In this document: in pieces, positions 34,061-46,639 of the stretch
How the letters are laid out: every line of letters begins with the position of its first letter
How positions within the stretch are numbered: the stretch's first letter is position 1
Source of the DNA: Proteles cristata cristata
Lineage: Eukaryota; Chordata; Mammalia; Carnivora; Hyaenidae
Direction of reading: 5' to 3'
NCBI GenBank assembly: GCA_017311185.1
Contig: JAESUZ010004131.1
Span: 1-64,000 of the forward strand
DNA: 64,000 nucleotides
The notes under the pieces: model-generated
What the model saw: only the letters and a program-made list of their open reading frames with translations
The model's database searches: none
Told to the model about the DNA's origin: nothing
Position numbers and translations under genes: made by a program

Positions 34061-35700
34061 TTTAAGTTCTTTTTCCTTCCTTGTTTCATTCTGTATTCAG
34101 CTAGAAAATGTCTCTTTGTTCATAGAGAAATCAGTCCAATAAGAAACCTCTCAAGGGAAGGTGACATGAATAGTAATGAAGTGGCCTTTTGGTTTGGTTT
34201 TGAGACTTGATCACAAGTATCAGTTCGTTCACCTTAGGACATTGGCACCTTAGTTGGTGAGAAAGTGCCATGTTTATTTAGGAGAAGGAGAAGAAACACT
34301 GCATGCTGATCTGTGCTGAAGAAGTATGAGATGGCGTAAAGAAACACAACGGAAGAGAACAGAAACAAACAGAACGATGGCTAGAGGGCTAAAGAAGGAA
34401 CTGTGCTTGTATAAACTCCCCGGAGACCCATCACTGCACCGGAAACCCTGGACCCTCTCCCTTCGGCCTTCCCTCCTCCTTTGCCCTCCACCGACTAAGC
34501 AGTAGACACAGGAACAAAGTACCGAATGTTCCCAGAACGTGGGCCAAATCTTGGCCCGTCCAAATTCCACAGCAATATGTCCCTTACTTCTCTCCAAATA
34601 CCACGATTATCACATTGCAGTTTTCAGACTTGTTCTTATCATTGATCACCACAGGACGTATTTGTATCCTTGTTAGCCACTTTTGTCTTTTTCATTTATT
34701 CTCTGGGTCAGATTGCCACTACCTCATAGCATTTGCTTAACTGCTCAGCCTGTTGACAGGGAAAGAGCTGTGCTTTCTGTGCAAATATGAGATTTTGTCC
34801 TAACTGCCCTGTGTCACGTTTAGTGACAATGGAGTATTTGGGGTAGTTGTTGCTTTTTCAATTTCTTCTTCAAAAATTATGTACTAAATTATTTGTCTGT
34901 GCCAATCCCATTTTTTCCCCTCGTATGCAGGGCTCTATCGAGAAAGGAAAACAGTTGATTTAAGAGTGTTTGTTTAGAACAGGGAAAGGCAGAAGAGGAA
35001 AGTTATGGGGTTGGACTTTCAATTCTGTCTCTAGTCTGTGCTGTGGAATGGACGTTGCCCATGACCTCTCTTGCTGGAGATTTGGGGAATTATTTTCACC
35101 AGGTCAAATTTTACCATGCAAACAAAAATGAGGTTTGAAAACTACACCCTTTCTTTTGCTGTGTTAGGTTTCCTCCTGAGCAAAATTTTTCCCCCTGTTT
35201 TTTCCCCCATGTTTATTGCAGAGTCCTGAATTCTCATGTGAAAGAAGCTGGTGTTCAAAGAATTCCCAGGATGTAAATAAAAATCAGTTGGCCATCAAGT
35301 GCAGCACAGAGGAAGGACAATATATTCTTTCTTTAAACAGAAACTGTACATCCAGCCTCAAACTAAATAGATACTAACTGAAGTCCAAAGATCACTTTAC
35401 TGTGATCTTCAGTCCAATTATTGTTGGTATAAGCAATAGATTTTCCACCTTAGGATAGTACTGGGAATTTGAACTTCAATAATCATTCCAACCTAAATGC
35501 TTGTGCGTGGAGCTTCAGATTGTCGGCTCAGGGATTGAGCAGTGAAGGATCAAACCAGAAGGTATTTATTGAAGCCATGCTAAAATTCTTGTGAGAGCAG
35601 AACTTCGCATCTTGAAATAATTAGGTAGGCATGTAAGATGGCGTATTGTTAAATGCTGGATTGTTCGTGCCATGGGGTTCGGAGTGGAGTGGAGCCATCT
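34061..35700. other. Repeat-poor intronic stretch
   Basis: About 1.6 kb where I recognise no repeat. The 107-codon reverse frame at 34274-34597 has no recognised domain. Confidence 0.4.
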
Positions 35701-35715
35701 AGAAGGGCTGTGATG

Positions 35716-35892
35716 GGGATGCCTGGGTGGCTCAGCAGGTTGAGCATCTGACTCTTGATTTTGGCTCAGGTCATGATCCCAGGGTTGTGGGATTGTGCCC
35801 CGTGTGGGGTTCCACGCTGAGCATGGAGTCAGCTTGGGATTCTCTCTCTCCCTATTTCTCTGCCCCCTCCCTCTCTCTCTAAAATAAAAAAT
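35716..35892 (+). mobile_element. Older-type CAN-SINE, sense, with TSD
   Basis: gggatgcctgggtggctcagcagg, gactcttgattttggctcagg, gctgagcatggagtcagcttggg and a short CT block. Duplication agaagggctgtgatg (35701-35715) and agaggctgtggtg (about 35896-35908). It lacks the GACAGCTCAGAGCC segment of the younger felid type. Confidence 0.88.
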
Positions 35893-35908
35893 AAAAGAGG
35901 CTGTGGTG

Positions 35909-38314
35909 ACCCTCGTCAAGGAAGAGAAGAGAGGTATGGGAGCAAATGAAGAGCATCCTAAGAGAGACTCACTCTGAGAAACATCACACCTGAATCAAAT
36001 GGACCTATCTGTCCCACATATCATGGCAGCCAAGGATCCCCTTCTGTGGGAGCAGCCCTCTGCTCAGTAAAATCTTAGGATGGGTCTGGGTGTTAAGTCA
36101 CTGCAATTTGAAACCTAAAACTGCCAACTTCAAATGAATTTGAAGCAGAGTTTGGTGACGGAGGTACCATTCCAAGAGTCAACTTGGAAGATGCATTCAA
36201 AGGAGTTGTACCAATGACTGAAAAGGTGTGGAAAGCAAAGCAAATCTTGACCCAAATTTGATGCAAAGAATCATTATTGGCTTCTTGATCACTCATTCCA
36301 CAGATAGGTATCTTAAGGTGACAAACTACCCAAGTAGCTTGTCCTCTTTTTTAAAAGGTCAGTTTTCATGGTCTGTGCATCTGTCTTTATGAGATCCTGT
36401 GTTGTTAGTGACCTTTCTTTCTCAGAACAAGTCCCTTTTAGAATTCTCCAGGACCCGTCTATAGATAATACTGAGAATATAGACAACCGGATTGTATGTG
36501 GCACATCCGCTTTCTCCCCTCCATCGAGGACTTGTTAATACAGGGTTAACACATACTGGGTATAAAACCTTTGGGTGTTAAAGCTTTCTGCTCTCAGACC
36601 TATTTCTCCTCTTAGCCTAAACCTTAAAGAACCTAAAAACGGAGTTAAAAATAGAACTACCATTTTCTTTAAAAATGTAAGGAATCTTCGTCTTTTGGAT
36701 GAGAGCAAGGTTTCCTTTAATATTTGACTTTTTTCCCCTTCCCTTTTTGGCAGCATTCAGAGGTACAAATCTCACTGAAGTCATTCCAGGCTGAAAGCAT
36801 TTATGATCAAATACCAGAAAGCTAAAAATAAGTGTTCAACCCTTTCTCTGGAGGTTACTGAATATTTCTCTTAACCTTTCTGGTCAGGTGGCCTTTTAGC
36901 AAGAGAGGGATGTTAACGGCTGATGGGGGCAAATGCAGTGTAAGATCGGTAAATAATTCAAAAATAGCTGCACTCAGAACCACCCGTCGGTGCTAAGCAG
37001 TCTGGCGTGTTTAAGAACTTGGGGAGTTTTTGAAAATGGTGATGTAGCCAAAACTCCCAAGGCCAGTGTTATCTTACAGCAATTAGTAGCTATTGCATTT
37101 GATGGCTCAGAAGCCACCCCTCCTTTTCTCAGCAGCATTTGCTTGGATTTCTTCTGGGTAATCGCCTCATTACACTCTCCATCCATGTGGTTGGAGTGGG
37201 CCAACCTAATCCCAGGATCAATGGTGAGGGACAGACGTGACTGAGGCTTGGGAAACTAGAGACTCATGGCTGGTACTTTAGCAGGAAAAGCCTCTTTATT
37301 CCTGCATGTTGCTAAGCTGGTAGGTATAAACCTGAAAGTGGGGAAATGTCTGAAAGGGAAGCCAGTGCAGAAGAGAGCAGAGTCATTTGCTCCTGGCAAC
37401 AACTTTTAAGCACCCGGATCCAGTGGCTCCTAAAACTTTTCAGCTACTGAGCCAGTGAATGCCCACTTTCCTTAAGTTAGCTTAACCTGGGCTTCTGGTA
37501 ATGAGCCCAGAATAATACATTCCTCTTAATTATCCTCAATTGCCATCTCTATCCCAGAGGTTCTTCGTATCTGGCACCAGACTTGGTTATATCAATATTT
37601 TTTTTCCTTTTAGGTGGAAATTTCTTTTTAAAATGGTCTTCAGGCTGAAACATCAAAATAAAGCATCATTTTTTCCCCTCTTGAAATTAAAATAAGCTAA
37701 GAATCAAAGACAGTGAATCACCTGGTGCTGCCACTGAGGTCTACAGCCCACACTTGATTTGCCCGTTGCAGGGATCCAAAGAAGATGGCATTTATAAGGA
37801 TGAATCGATGCCACAGGGTATTGCCCATTAGCTTTTAAATTATCTGAATGTCATCAGGTTTCTGCAGCTTTCTCTTCCTCCCAGATGTTAGAAACTGACA
37901 CTAGGAACAAGCCCAGGTGATGCACACTCTGGATCCCACTGTGATTTTGCAGACTCACCCCTTTCCAAGGGGATTTCGCCGCCATGTGGATCATGGCAGG
38001 GGAGAACCATGGCTTGATTTTTACCCTCATGTCCAGTGTCCATGGTCCTGGCATGGGATATGTGCTCAGAAAATATTTGTGAAACCCAACCAGTCTAACT
38101 TTGCAGCCAGCGTGTGCATTTGTCCTATGCAGCTGCCTCTTTAGTGATCGTTTCTTGTTGAGCACCTTGTACAGTCAGACACTGAAATGTGTGGATGTCA
38201 CAGAAATCAGAAGGCACAGTCCCCCTAACTGTACTGGGAGTTTCTCATTACACCTGGAACACTGATCAGTAGAATTTATCTTCTGTTCCTCCTCAAACCC
38301 ACAGAAGTGGTGAT
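35909..38314. other. Repeat-poor intronic stretch, 2.4 kb
   Basis: The longest stretch in the window with no repeat that I can name. Frames at 36990-37244 (+), 36974-37204 (-) and 37854-38165 (-) have no known domains. May hold conserved non-coding sequence. Confidence 0.4.
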
Positions 38315-38328
38315 AAAAGAATATTTGA

Positions 38329-38543
38329 GGGGCGCCTGGGTGGCTTAGTCAGTGAAGCATCCGACTTTCGCTTGGGTCATGATCTCACGGTTCGTGGGTT
38401 CGAGCCCCACATCGGGCTCTGTGCTGACTGCCAGCTCGGAGCCTGGAGCCTGTTTCAGTCTGTGATTCCCTCTCTCTCTGACCCTCCCCTGCTCACGCTG
38501 TCTCTCTCTCTCTCCTAGAAATAAATAAAACATTAAAAAAAAA
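38329..38543 (+). mobile_element. CAN-SINE, young subgroup, sense, perfect TSD
   Basis: ggggcgcctgggtggcttag, catccgactttcgcttgggt, ctgactgccagctcggagcc and tctcctagaaataaataaaac. Perfect duplication aaaagaatatttga at 38315-38328 and 38544-38557. Confidence 0.95.
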
Positions 38544-38557
38544 AAAAGAATATTTGA

Positions 38558-39319
38558 AAGGTGTTAATCTACAAGAACAAGGGGAACAGGTGGGAGAGAA
38601 GAAAACAATGGGTGAGATCCGCAAATAATATTTTTTGGTTCGGAATAAGGGAAGCTATGGAAGAGAAGCAAGTGTCCACTCTTAGCAGAGTGGACAGAAC
38701 TGTAACTCAACTTGCAGCAGAGGAACCAGTGACAAATGAGCCAATTTGCCCCACCGAACTCTGTACTATGAAACACTTAGCTGAGGAGCAGGGCTGAAAA
38801 AAGATGGATTCATTGAAAGAATGGATCTAAAGCACCTGGGACGCTAGGTCCCTTCCCTACCCCATGCAACCTTTCAATGAACTCAGTCTATTTTCTGGAA
38901 ATTTGGGGAATCTCCTGATATGAGAAGATCAGATACAGTAGGGAGATCTGGAGTGGAAAAGGCAAATAAATGCAAATCTATATTACTGAACCCAGGGGCA
39001 TTGGCCTCTTTTCCCCAGCCCGTCTCCAGAGTACTGATGATCATGTGCACGCTACCTAGTTGGGATCTTAGGGGACACCCCTCTGAAGAAAGTCACTGGC
39101 CCCAGAGCAATGGCCTTCCTCTACTAGTATATGTTTCAGTCCTAAATTTACCTGGGAGTGTAAAGAAATAACATCACACAGGAAGAGAGGTCACACATAC
39201 ACATAGCTGGAGAAAGGTATGCCTCTCAAACATTTGTTATGCATTATATTTTTCTCAAAGTTTTTAAAAATCACTGTCAGCTTCTTACATTTATGATCAT
39301 CCCCTTCTGCCTGTTTTCT
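38558..39319. other. Intronic sequence, nothing recognised
   Basis: Frames of 70-83 codons on both strands, without support. Confidence 0.4.
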
Positions 39320-39445
39320 TTTGGCCTGGTGTTCATTTCTGTTTCCTTAATTTGGGTCTGTAAATTCCTTGAGATTAGGACTAGGTGTCATCCATTTTTA
39401 TACCCTCCCCCCCGCAGAGATGCTAAATAAATGCTTGTTAATTTT
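39320..39445 (+). repeat. LINE-2 3' terminus (probable)
   Basis: ggtctgtaaattccttgagattaggactaggtgtc, then gatgctaaataaatgcttgttaa, matches the shape of an L2 3' end. Confidence 0.5.
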
Positions 39446-40342
39446 TTTATATATCTATTGTTGAGCGGTCAAGCAATCCTTAAGCCATAGCACAGTGTCA
39501 GCTACTAATGTGGTCTGTTAACCATATTTTTTATTTCCCATAGTTTCTGCTTCTTTGACATCTTGGGTCCTGATTACCCTGAAGACTGCCACCCTCAGGG
39601 GTAGCCAGTTTCTAGAGACGGTGAAGGTCTGGCCTGCAAGGACTTTCCATATGAAAGCCAACCAGTCCAAAACCCATACCCCAGACTACCTCCTCTCTCT
39701 GGCTGTCACAGAGCTCTTGAACTCCTGTGCCCTAACTCCCATGGCCAGGCGCTAGACAACTCGGGACAGCTCCTGTTCCTCAGAGCCCTCTGAAATTATT
39801 CAAACCAGGCAATCCTATTTCTACTATCTTTATCTTACTTTGCCTTCCTCGTGAAAATGATAATGAAGCTATTGCCCACGCTTTCCCCCTCGTCCTCTCT
39901 GCCTCCTGACTGAGTCTGGTACTTCCCTCTGTGGGTCCACGTGGCACGGAGGTCCCTCCTGCTGCAGGGAATTCTAAACAAAAATGTCTTCCTTCATGAC
40001 CATCATTTTTGTCTGCATATTTTACCATACCTAATTAAAACAGAGCCTGCGTATATTTTTAAACACTTGGCTTATCCCATGTCCATGCATTTGGTTGGTA
40101 AGGAGCCTAGATGAATTCAGAAAGCTTTATTTACACACAGAGAAAAAGCAAGGTTTTTTGATGTTAGCTCCTGACATCCCTATTCCTGCAGGGGACCAGA
40201 TGATTCATGGCGTAAGTGGCATGAGACTTAAACTGCAGCTAAGTGGTCTTATGCTCTGTGGTACTTCCCAAAGAAGGAGAAAGTGCAAAATTTCGTGCCT
40301 CACTGGAACCAGAGAGGTGGATGAAAATCAGCCCTCTAGCAA
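39446..40342. other. Intronic sequence, nothing recognised
   Basis: Unique-looking sequence up to the edge of the minisatellite. Confidence 0.4.
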
Positions 40343-41750
40343 CCTTCTGAGGGATGGACAGTCTCCTGAGAGATGGAGAGCCTATGAGGGATGGACAGCC
40401 TCCTGAGGGATGGACAGCCCCCTGAAGGATGGACTGCCTCCTAGGGATGGACAGCCTCCTGAGGGATGGACAGCCTCCTGAGGGATGGACTGCCTCCTAG
40501 GGATGGACAGCCTCCTGAGGGATGGACTGCCTCCTAGGGATGGACAGCCTCCTGAGGGATGGACAGTCTCTTGAGGGATTGACAGTATCCTGAGGGATGG
40601 ACAGTCTCTTGAGGGATGGACAGATCCTGAGAGATGAACAGTTTCCTGAGGGATCGACAGCCTCCTGAGGGATGGACAGTCCCCTGAAGGATGGACAGAT
40701 CCTGAGAGATGGACAGCCTCCTGAGGGATGAACAACCACCTGAGGGATGGACAGTCTCCTGAAGGATGGACAGTCTCTTGAGGGATGGACAGATCCTGAG
40801 AGATGAACAGTCTCCTGAAGGATCGACAGTCTCCTGAGGGATGGACAGCCTCCTGGGGGGATGGACAGCCCCCTGAGGGATGGACAGATCCTGAGAGATG
40901 AACAGTCTCCTGAGGGATGAACAGCCTCTTGAGGGATGGACAGTCTAAGGGATGGACAGCTTCTGGTGGGATGGACAGACGCCTGAGAGATGGACAGCCT
41001 CCTAGGGATGGACAGCCTCTTAGGAATGGACAGTCTCCTGAGGGATGGACTGCCTCCTGAGGGATGGACCACCTCCTGATGGATGGACAGTCTCCTGAGG
41101 GATGGACTGCCTCCTAGGGATGGACAGCCTCCTGAGGGATGGATCGATTCCTAAGGGATGGACAGCCTCCTGAGGGATGGACAGTCTCTTGAAGGATGGA
41201 CAGCCTCCTGAGGGATAGACAGCCTCCTGAGGGATAGACAGCCTCCTAGGGATGGACCACCTCCTAGGGATGGACAACCTCCTAGGAATGGACAGCCTCC
41301 TGAAGGATGGACAGCCTTCTGAAGGATGGATAGTCTCTTGGAGGATAGACAGACTCCTGAGGGAAGGAAGGCTCCTGAGGGATGGACCACCTCCTAAGGA
41401 TGGACAGACTTCTAAGGGATGGACAGCCTCCTAGCAATGGACAGCGGCCTAAGATGGACAGTCTCCTGAGAGATGGACAGTTTCCTGAGGGATGGACCAC
41501 CTCCTAGGGATAGACAGCCTCCTGAGGGATGGACCACATTCTAGGGATGGACAGTCTCCTGAAGGATGGACCACCTCCTCGGGATAGACAGCCTCCTGAG
41601 GGGTGGACCACCTTCTAGGGATGCATGGTCTCCTGAGGGATGGACCGCCTCCTAGGGATGGATAGCCTCCTGAGGGATGGACCATCTCCTAGGGATGGAC
41701 AGCGTCTTACAGGATGGAGGACTTCTGCAGGATGGAGAGCCTTCTGCCAG
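40343..41750 (+). repeat. Minisatellite, 19-bp unit, about 1.4 kb
   Basis: Head-to-tail copies of gatggacagcctcctgagg with 18-bp variants (gatggactgcctcctagg), roughly 70 or more units. Common variable positions: cagcc/cagtc/ctgcc, cctga/cctag/cttga, and single-base gaps. Each standard unit holds CCTGAGG, an interrupted palindrome. Variants alternate in places (for example 40420-40560), suggesting a higher-order pattern. Because 19 is not a multiple of three, the array reads as 19-residue repeats rich in HPSG, CPSL and RRLSIP on the minus strand, including a 191-codon frame (40497-41072). These are not proteins. Confidence 0.97.
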
Positions 41751-42729
41751 GTAGGCTGTGTGACAGCTCCTCACAGCCCAGCATCTTGCCGTGTTCTGGA
41801 AAGAATCACAGAGAACATACCACCAGACAAGGTTGAGACTGCAGTTGAAGGAGGCTTGCCTGCAGGGGCTGTGTGGGCACATGCCATGTCCCAGGCGCTC
41901 TGGCAGAGCTGTTCCCTATGCTTGTCATTTCTCAAGGCCCTGGTTTTCAGCACTGTAGTATCTGAAGGAAAGCTTTAGTGTTACCCTACTCAGCTATCAG
42001 ATGTCCTGGGTGTTTGTTAGATGTCTTCCAAAATGTCATAAATGTTATCTAGTTCTACCCATTTTTGAACTAATAAATTCAACTTTCACTCTTTTTTGTA
42101 ATCACACAGTGATAACAAATTCTTCAAAACCTGGAAAATGCTAATTAAGAATTAGTATTACACAGAACTTCATTTTCAACATGAAGCTCCTCCTTCCTTC
42201 CTTTCTTCTCCCTTTCTCCCTCCTTTCCATCCTTCTCCCCTCCTTTATTTCTGCCATTGGCAGGGTAGATGGTGTAGTCCATGCTCTTCCAGGGATGGAA
42301 CTACTTCAAAATGGGATTTAACTGACTTTAGAGAGTGAGAGTCACGATGCACACTTGACCATCTATCCCATATTTCATGACTGGACTTTTGATTATTAAT
42401 TGTTTCTTTTTAATTTGGTGCATTTAATCAGATGAAGAAACTTAAAAATGTATACAAATGTAAGTAGCACAGCGTGTTTTCATGCTTACTTAAAATACAT
42501 GCCTTCAAATTATACTTTAAAATTAACTTAGCACCTAAAGATTAATAAGTAAAGTCCAGCTGATTTTTTTTTTGCCATTTTATAGCAAAGTACGTGAAAA
42601 CCAGAGTGCAAAACTGTCTTGACCAATAGCACACTGCTAGCGAATATGGAAATGAGACATGAACACAGGCCTGACATGTTTTTACTTAGTTATAATTATC
42701 TTTCATCTCATACGTGTTGTTCAAGGCGC
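41751..42729. other. Intronic sequence, nothing recognised
   Basis: Contains a CT-rich patch (42187-42250). No exon. Confidence 0.4.
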
Positions 42730-43066
42730 TGTTTTGCATGATTGCGTCCCCTCCAAATTCACAGGTTGAAGTACTAGTCTCTGGTACTTCAGGATATGAC
42801 TGCGTTTGGGGACAGGGCCTTGCAAGCAGTGACTAAGTTAAAGCGAGGCCCTTGGGGTGGCCCCTCATCCAATCTGATTGGTGTCCTTATGAAAAGTGGA
42901 GATTAGGGCCCTCACAAAACACCAGGGGTTCATGCAGAGAAAAGTCCACGTGACACAGTGAGGAGACATCTCCAATCAAAGGAGGAGGCTTCAGGAGAAA
43001 ATACATTCCTATTGTTGACGCCATCTGGTCCATAGTATTTTGTTACAACAGGTCTACCGAACTAAC
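42730..43066 (+). repeat. MLT1-like LTR (ERVL-MaLR), decayed
   Basis: gcgtcccctccaaattcacaggttgaag, tcaggatatgactgcgtttggggacaggg, cctcatccaatctgattggtgtcctta, gacacagtgaggagac and tccatagtattttgttacaac follow the MLT1/MST LTR order. The 3' third is shortened. No internal retroviral sequence is attached. Confidence 0.75.
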
Positions 43067-43896
43067 ATGGGCCCAGAACAGCAACTGGGGAATGCATTAA
43101 TTAAACCCCACTCTATATTTCTCTTAGACCAAACCAGGCCTAACATAAACCATAGAATATCTACTAACTTAATGCTACGAAAGTAAATGGATATCTCTTT
43201 AGATTTTCTGGATAATTTTGAAAATATCTGGCAAGGCCTGCTGGTTCTGGAAACACCTGTTACCTAAGATGTAATCAGTCAGGCCCAAACCTCCCGCCCA
43301 GGAAGGGAAGTAGGAAACTCAAAGTGTGGAGTATGCTCCTTCAGCTACAGACTTCGGTGAAATTCCTGTGGAGACAGGAAAAATTGAAAGTGGTCATGAA
43401 TGCCAGGTTTCCACAGAAAACGCCACCGGCCACCACGATAGCTAGAGAATATATATTTAGTGAGTATCAGTAGAAGGAAGACAATCAGTCTCTTGCTATG
43501 CAGTTTTCCCAGCAGGTGCATAAAAAGGAAACACAAAGCTCTTGTCAAACTCTTTGAGACATGATCGAAATTGTCTTACACCCATCATTTATCCCTCTGA
43601 GTTATGTGCATATGAAGGAATCTCTTCCATTTTTCTCCTCTAAACAGGAAGCCCCCCACATTGTTCTCAATGGCTAGTCACCCAACCATGGCCTCCCAGT
43701 AGGCTCTTCTCGTAATATTTTCCCGCAGCGACTTGCCAAATTCCATGCCTAGTAGAATCATCCACCTTTCCTAGCTCACCTCGCGTGTCCTCTGAGCTTG
43801 CGTCAGCCCACAGTTGGTCGCCCTCCTCTGCAGGCTCAACTTGGCCCTGCCCAAGGCCCAGAGGGGCATTGTCTTTTGACACTTAAAGCTACATGT
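43067..43896. other. Intronic sequence, nothing recognised
   Basis: Reverse frames at 43345-43548 and 43667-43882 have no support. Confidence 0.4.
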
Positions 43897-43913
43897 AAAA
43901 CAACGTTCCTCAG

Positions 43914-44123
43914 TGCGGCACCTGGGTGGCTCGGTGGGTTAAGTGTCTGATTTCGGCTCCGGTCATGATCTCACGGTTCGTGAGTCTGAGCACTGTGTAG
44001 GCGTCTATGCTGACAGCTCAGAGCCTAGAGCCTACTTCAGATTCTGTGTCTCCCTCTCTCTCTGCCCCTCCCCTGCTCATGCTCTGTCTCTCCCTCTCAA
44101 AAATAAATTTAAAAAAATTTAAA
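43914..44123 (+). mobile_element. CAN-SINE, sense, with TSD
   Basis: gcggcacctgggtggctcggtggg, atttcggctccggtcatg, ctgacagctcagagcctagagcc, then tctcaaaaataaattt. Duplication aaaacaacgttcctcag (43897-43913) and aaaacacaactttcctcag (44124-44142), one of the pair having a 2-bp gap. Confidence 0.9.
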
Positions 44124-44142
44124 AAAACACAACTTTCCTCAG

Positions 44143-44619
44143 CTTGTAAAGCATTCTGTGAGACCATCTTTAGGTGGGGGTGAACTTAAAAAGCAGTTTT
44201 GCGTAGGAGCTAGGAGGCAGTTCCTTGACTGACGTTGGAAAACCGCGGATTCTCCAGCTTATAGAAGTGACAGATCATAAGCGAATGGATTTTGTTTGGC
44301 CCACTCTAATGACTTCTTGGCTGGAGGCTTTCTTACATTTCTGCCAAGCCGTGGAGAACCCCGCGGATCTATTTGGATTACTGAGGTTCTGAAATTAAAT
44401 GACAGATTATCAACAAGCAGTGATCAATGTATCTTTCATAAAAGTGGCCAGCTCAGCAGCACCTGGTGAACTTTCTTCTCTGGTTCACTTTTCTGGATGT
44501 AACAGCCCCTCTTCAGTGGCCTCTCCAGTTCTGCCCTGCACCTGGGGGCCAGGGTACAGGTGGCCCAGTAATCTCCCTGTGAGCCCTGCGAACTCCACCC
44601 TTCTGTGGATGGTCTGTGT
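44143..44619. other. Intronic sequence, nothing recognised
   Basis: Unique-looking, no exon. Confidence 0.4.
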
Positions 44620-44800
44620 TATGTAGACAGACGCTGTGTCATCTGAGCCTCACTGAAACCTGCCTAACTTGTGTGTGCCACTGGGCAAGGCCCACAGTGT
44701 ATCTGAGACCCGATTATCTCATGAGTAAAATGAAGGCGAGGATATCTTTCTCAGAAAGTCATTATAAGCATTAAATGACCATATATGTGTGTATATATAA
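44620..44800 (+). repeat. MIR fragment
   Basis: gccactgggcaaggcc, ttatctcatgagtaaaatgaaggcgagg, then cattataagcattaaatgacc: sense MIR order. Followed by a TA/TG-rich patch at 44780-44870. Confidence 0.65.
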
Positions 44801-45153
44801 TGTATATAGATATTACATATAAATGTGTAAGTAACAATATGAATACAAATATGCAAACATAATAAACATAAGGTACTCATAGCATGTGAATTACCCCAAA
44901 AAGGGTTCTATTAGATTTTTCTTGTGTCATTTACTTTTCTTTCAATGTAATTTTCCAATATCAAGGACACTTTCTTTTCAGTTTTATTTTTATTGAGTTA
45001 GCTGTGTAACTGACATTACAGAGCTGTCTACCTAGGAACTATGAATTAATGTCATATGTAATGCTAAACCTATGCCTTTACATCTGAATCATTTTTAATT
45101 TCTGCCAGATCAGTCCCTTAAATCGGTGATTACATTTTAATTGATTTTCATGG

Positions 45154-45355
45154 TTTTTTAAAAAATTTTTAATATTTATTTTATTTTTGAGAAAGAATGA
45201 GCAGCGGTGGGGTGGGGGGTGGCACAGAGGAAGAGACACACACAAAATCTGAAGCAGCTCCAGGCTCTGTCTGAGCTGTCGGCACAGAGCCTGACGCGGG
45301 GCTCGAACTCAAGGACCATGAGATCATGACCAGAGCTGAAGTCAGGCACTTAACT
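45154..45355 (-). mobile_element. CAN-SINE, antisense, head truncated
   Basis: Reverse element: aatatttattttatttttgag, ctgagctgtcggcacagagcctgacgcgggg and aagtcaggcacttaactc. The last 30-odd bases of the head (normally ...gccacccaggcgcc) are missing at the right end. Confidence 0.85.
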
Positions 45356-45356
45356 C

Positions 45357-45414
45357 CCATCTTTATGCTTTTTAATTAAATGATGCTCCGATCTTTATGT
45401 TTTAAATTAAAGAA
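45357..45414. repeat. Short direct duplication
   Basis: ccatctttatgctttttaattaaa (about 45357) recurs as cgatctttatgttttaaattaaa (about 45389), 32 bp apart, beside the headless SINE. It could be a remnant of a target duplication or local slippage. Confidence 0.5.
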
Positions 45415-46400
45415 ATTATTTATCCTTGAGGAAACACGTTTATTATTTACACCAGTGGGGCAGTACTCAAAATATCTAATAATTGGTATTGCACAGGCAT
45501 CTAACAGTCAAACCGGAAGCCGGCCATCTCTGTGTTTCAGCTGCTAGAGTGGGGAGTGACGTGGACCGTAGGTGTGGAAGGGACCCCCTGGGTGACAGCT
45601 GTGCATCTGCCTGCACATGGCAGTGACCAAGTAAATGACAGTGTTCAGTGTGTTGACAATTCCAGAAGATTTCCCCACATCAAGGGCACTGTGGGTTAGC
45701 ACAATTTCGTGTCTCAGAAATAAGTCAGCAAGAAACTAAAGTACGTTCTCCTGTATTTTCATACAGCCCTCAATATCATTTTCGCCTATGTCCACATAAA
45801 TGGTTTACCATTTCAGTCGTATAAAAAAACCACATGTGAAAAATTGAATGGAAAGATGTATATTCTTCGCTCTTCCCCCAAGAGACCCAATGTCATTGTA
45901 TCATTTCCGTTCCTCAGTAGGGTTGCCATTCATGTAATGCTTTCTTTTCTCTCTTACTGATCTGTATAGGGACGATTTACCAAGACATAAATGGTTCTGC
46001 TGGTTATCTGTGTCGACAAATTTTCCTCCGTTCCTCTTTATTGCTCTGAGGTACTGGAGTATCTCTGGAGTATCTGGCGGTATTTCAAGGCGCCCACTGC
46101 TAGGTGGTAATGCTTTTAAATTAGCCATAGGGCAGCTCTGCATCCATGGAGAAGTAGAACATGAGGGTTATCAGAGATATCAATGCATTACCTATACAAA
46201 AACGTGGTACTAGTTTGAAATTATTACATATATCTCTGATAATATAAAGAACATGATATTGACCAAAATTGAAAAAAATTGCTCCTAATGTTCTTCTTGT
46301 CTTTTAAACATCTTTTACCCTCTTGCCAGGACTATATTGCTTTCTTCTATTTTCCATTTCCACAATCCCATTGGGGGAGAGGAGCTATGAGGTAATGATT
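45415..46400. other. Intronic sequence, nothing recognised
   Basis: No nameable element. Frames at 45901-46143 and 46010-46213 overlap on opposite strands. Confidence 0.4.
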
Positions 46401-46414
46401 AGGAGTGCACACTT

Positions 46415-46630
46415 GGGGCACCTGGGGCGCTCAGCCGGTTAAGCCTGCGACTTCGTCTCAGGTGATGATCTCACTGTTCCTGAGTTCAAGCCCCGTGTCA
46501 GGTTCTGTGCTGACAGCTAGCTCAGAGCCTGGAGACTGTTTCAGATTCTGTGTCTCCCTCTCTGTCTCTGCCCCTCCCCCACTCATGCTCTATCTCTCAA
46601 AAGTAAATAAACATTAAAATTTTTTTTAAA
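46415..46630 (+). mobile_element. CAN-SINE, sense, with TSD
   Basis: ggggcacctggggcgctcagccgg, gcgacttcgtctcaggtg, ctgacagctagctcagagcc and tctcaaaagtaaataaac. Duplication aggagtgcacactt (46401-46414) and aggagtgcacactc (46631-46644). Confidence 0.93.
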
Positions 46631-46639
46631 AGGAGTGCA

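Noticed and set aside
40382..41685. Minus-strand open frames of 72-191 codons with HPSG/CPSL/RRLSIP repeats
   Set aside because: They are translations of the 19-bp minisatellite. The period is not a multiple of three, the repeats cycle through all frames, and there are no splice sites, start context or known domain.
40343..41750. CRISPR-like array
   Set aside because: The units are contiguous with no unique spacers, the context is a mammalian intron, and there are no cas genes.
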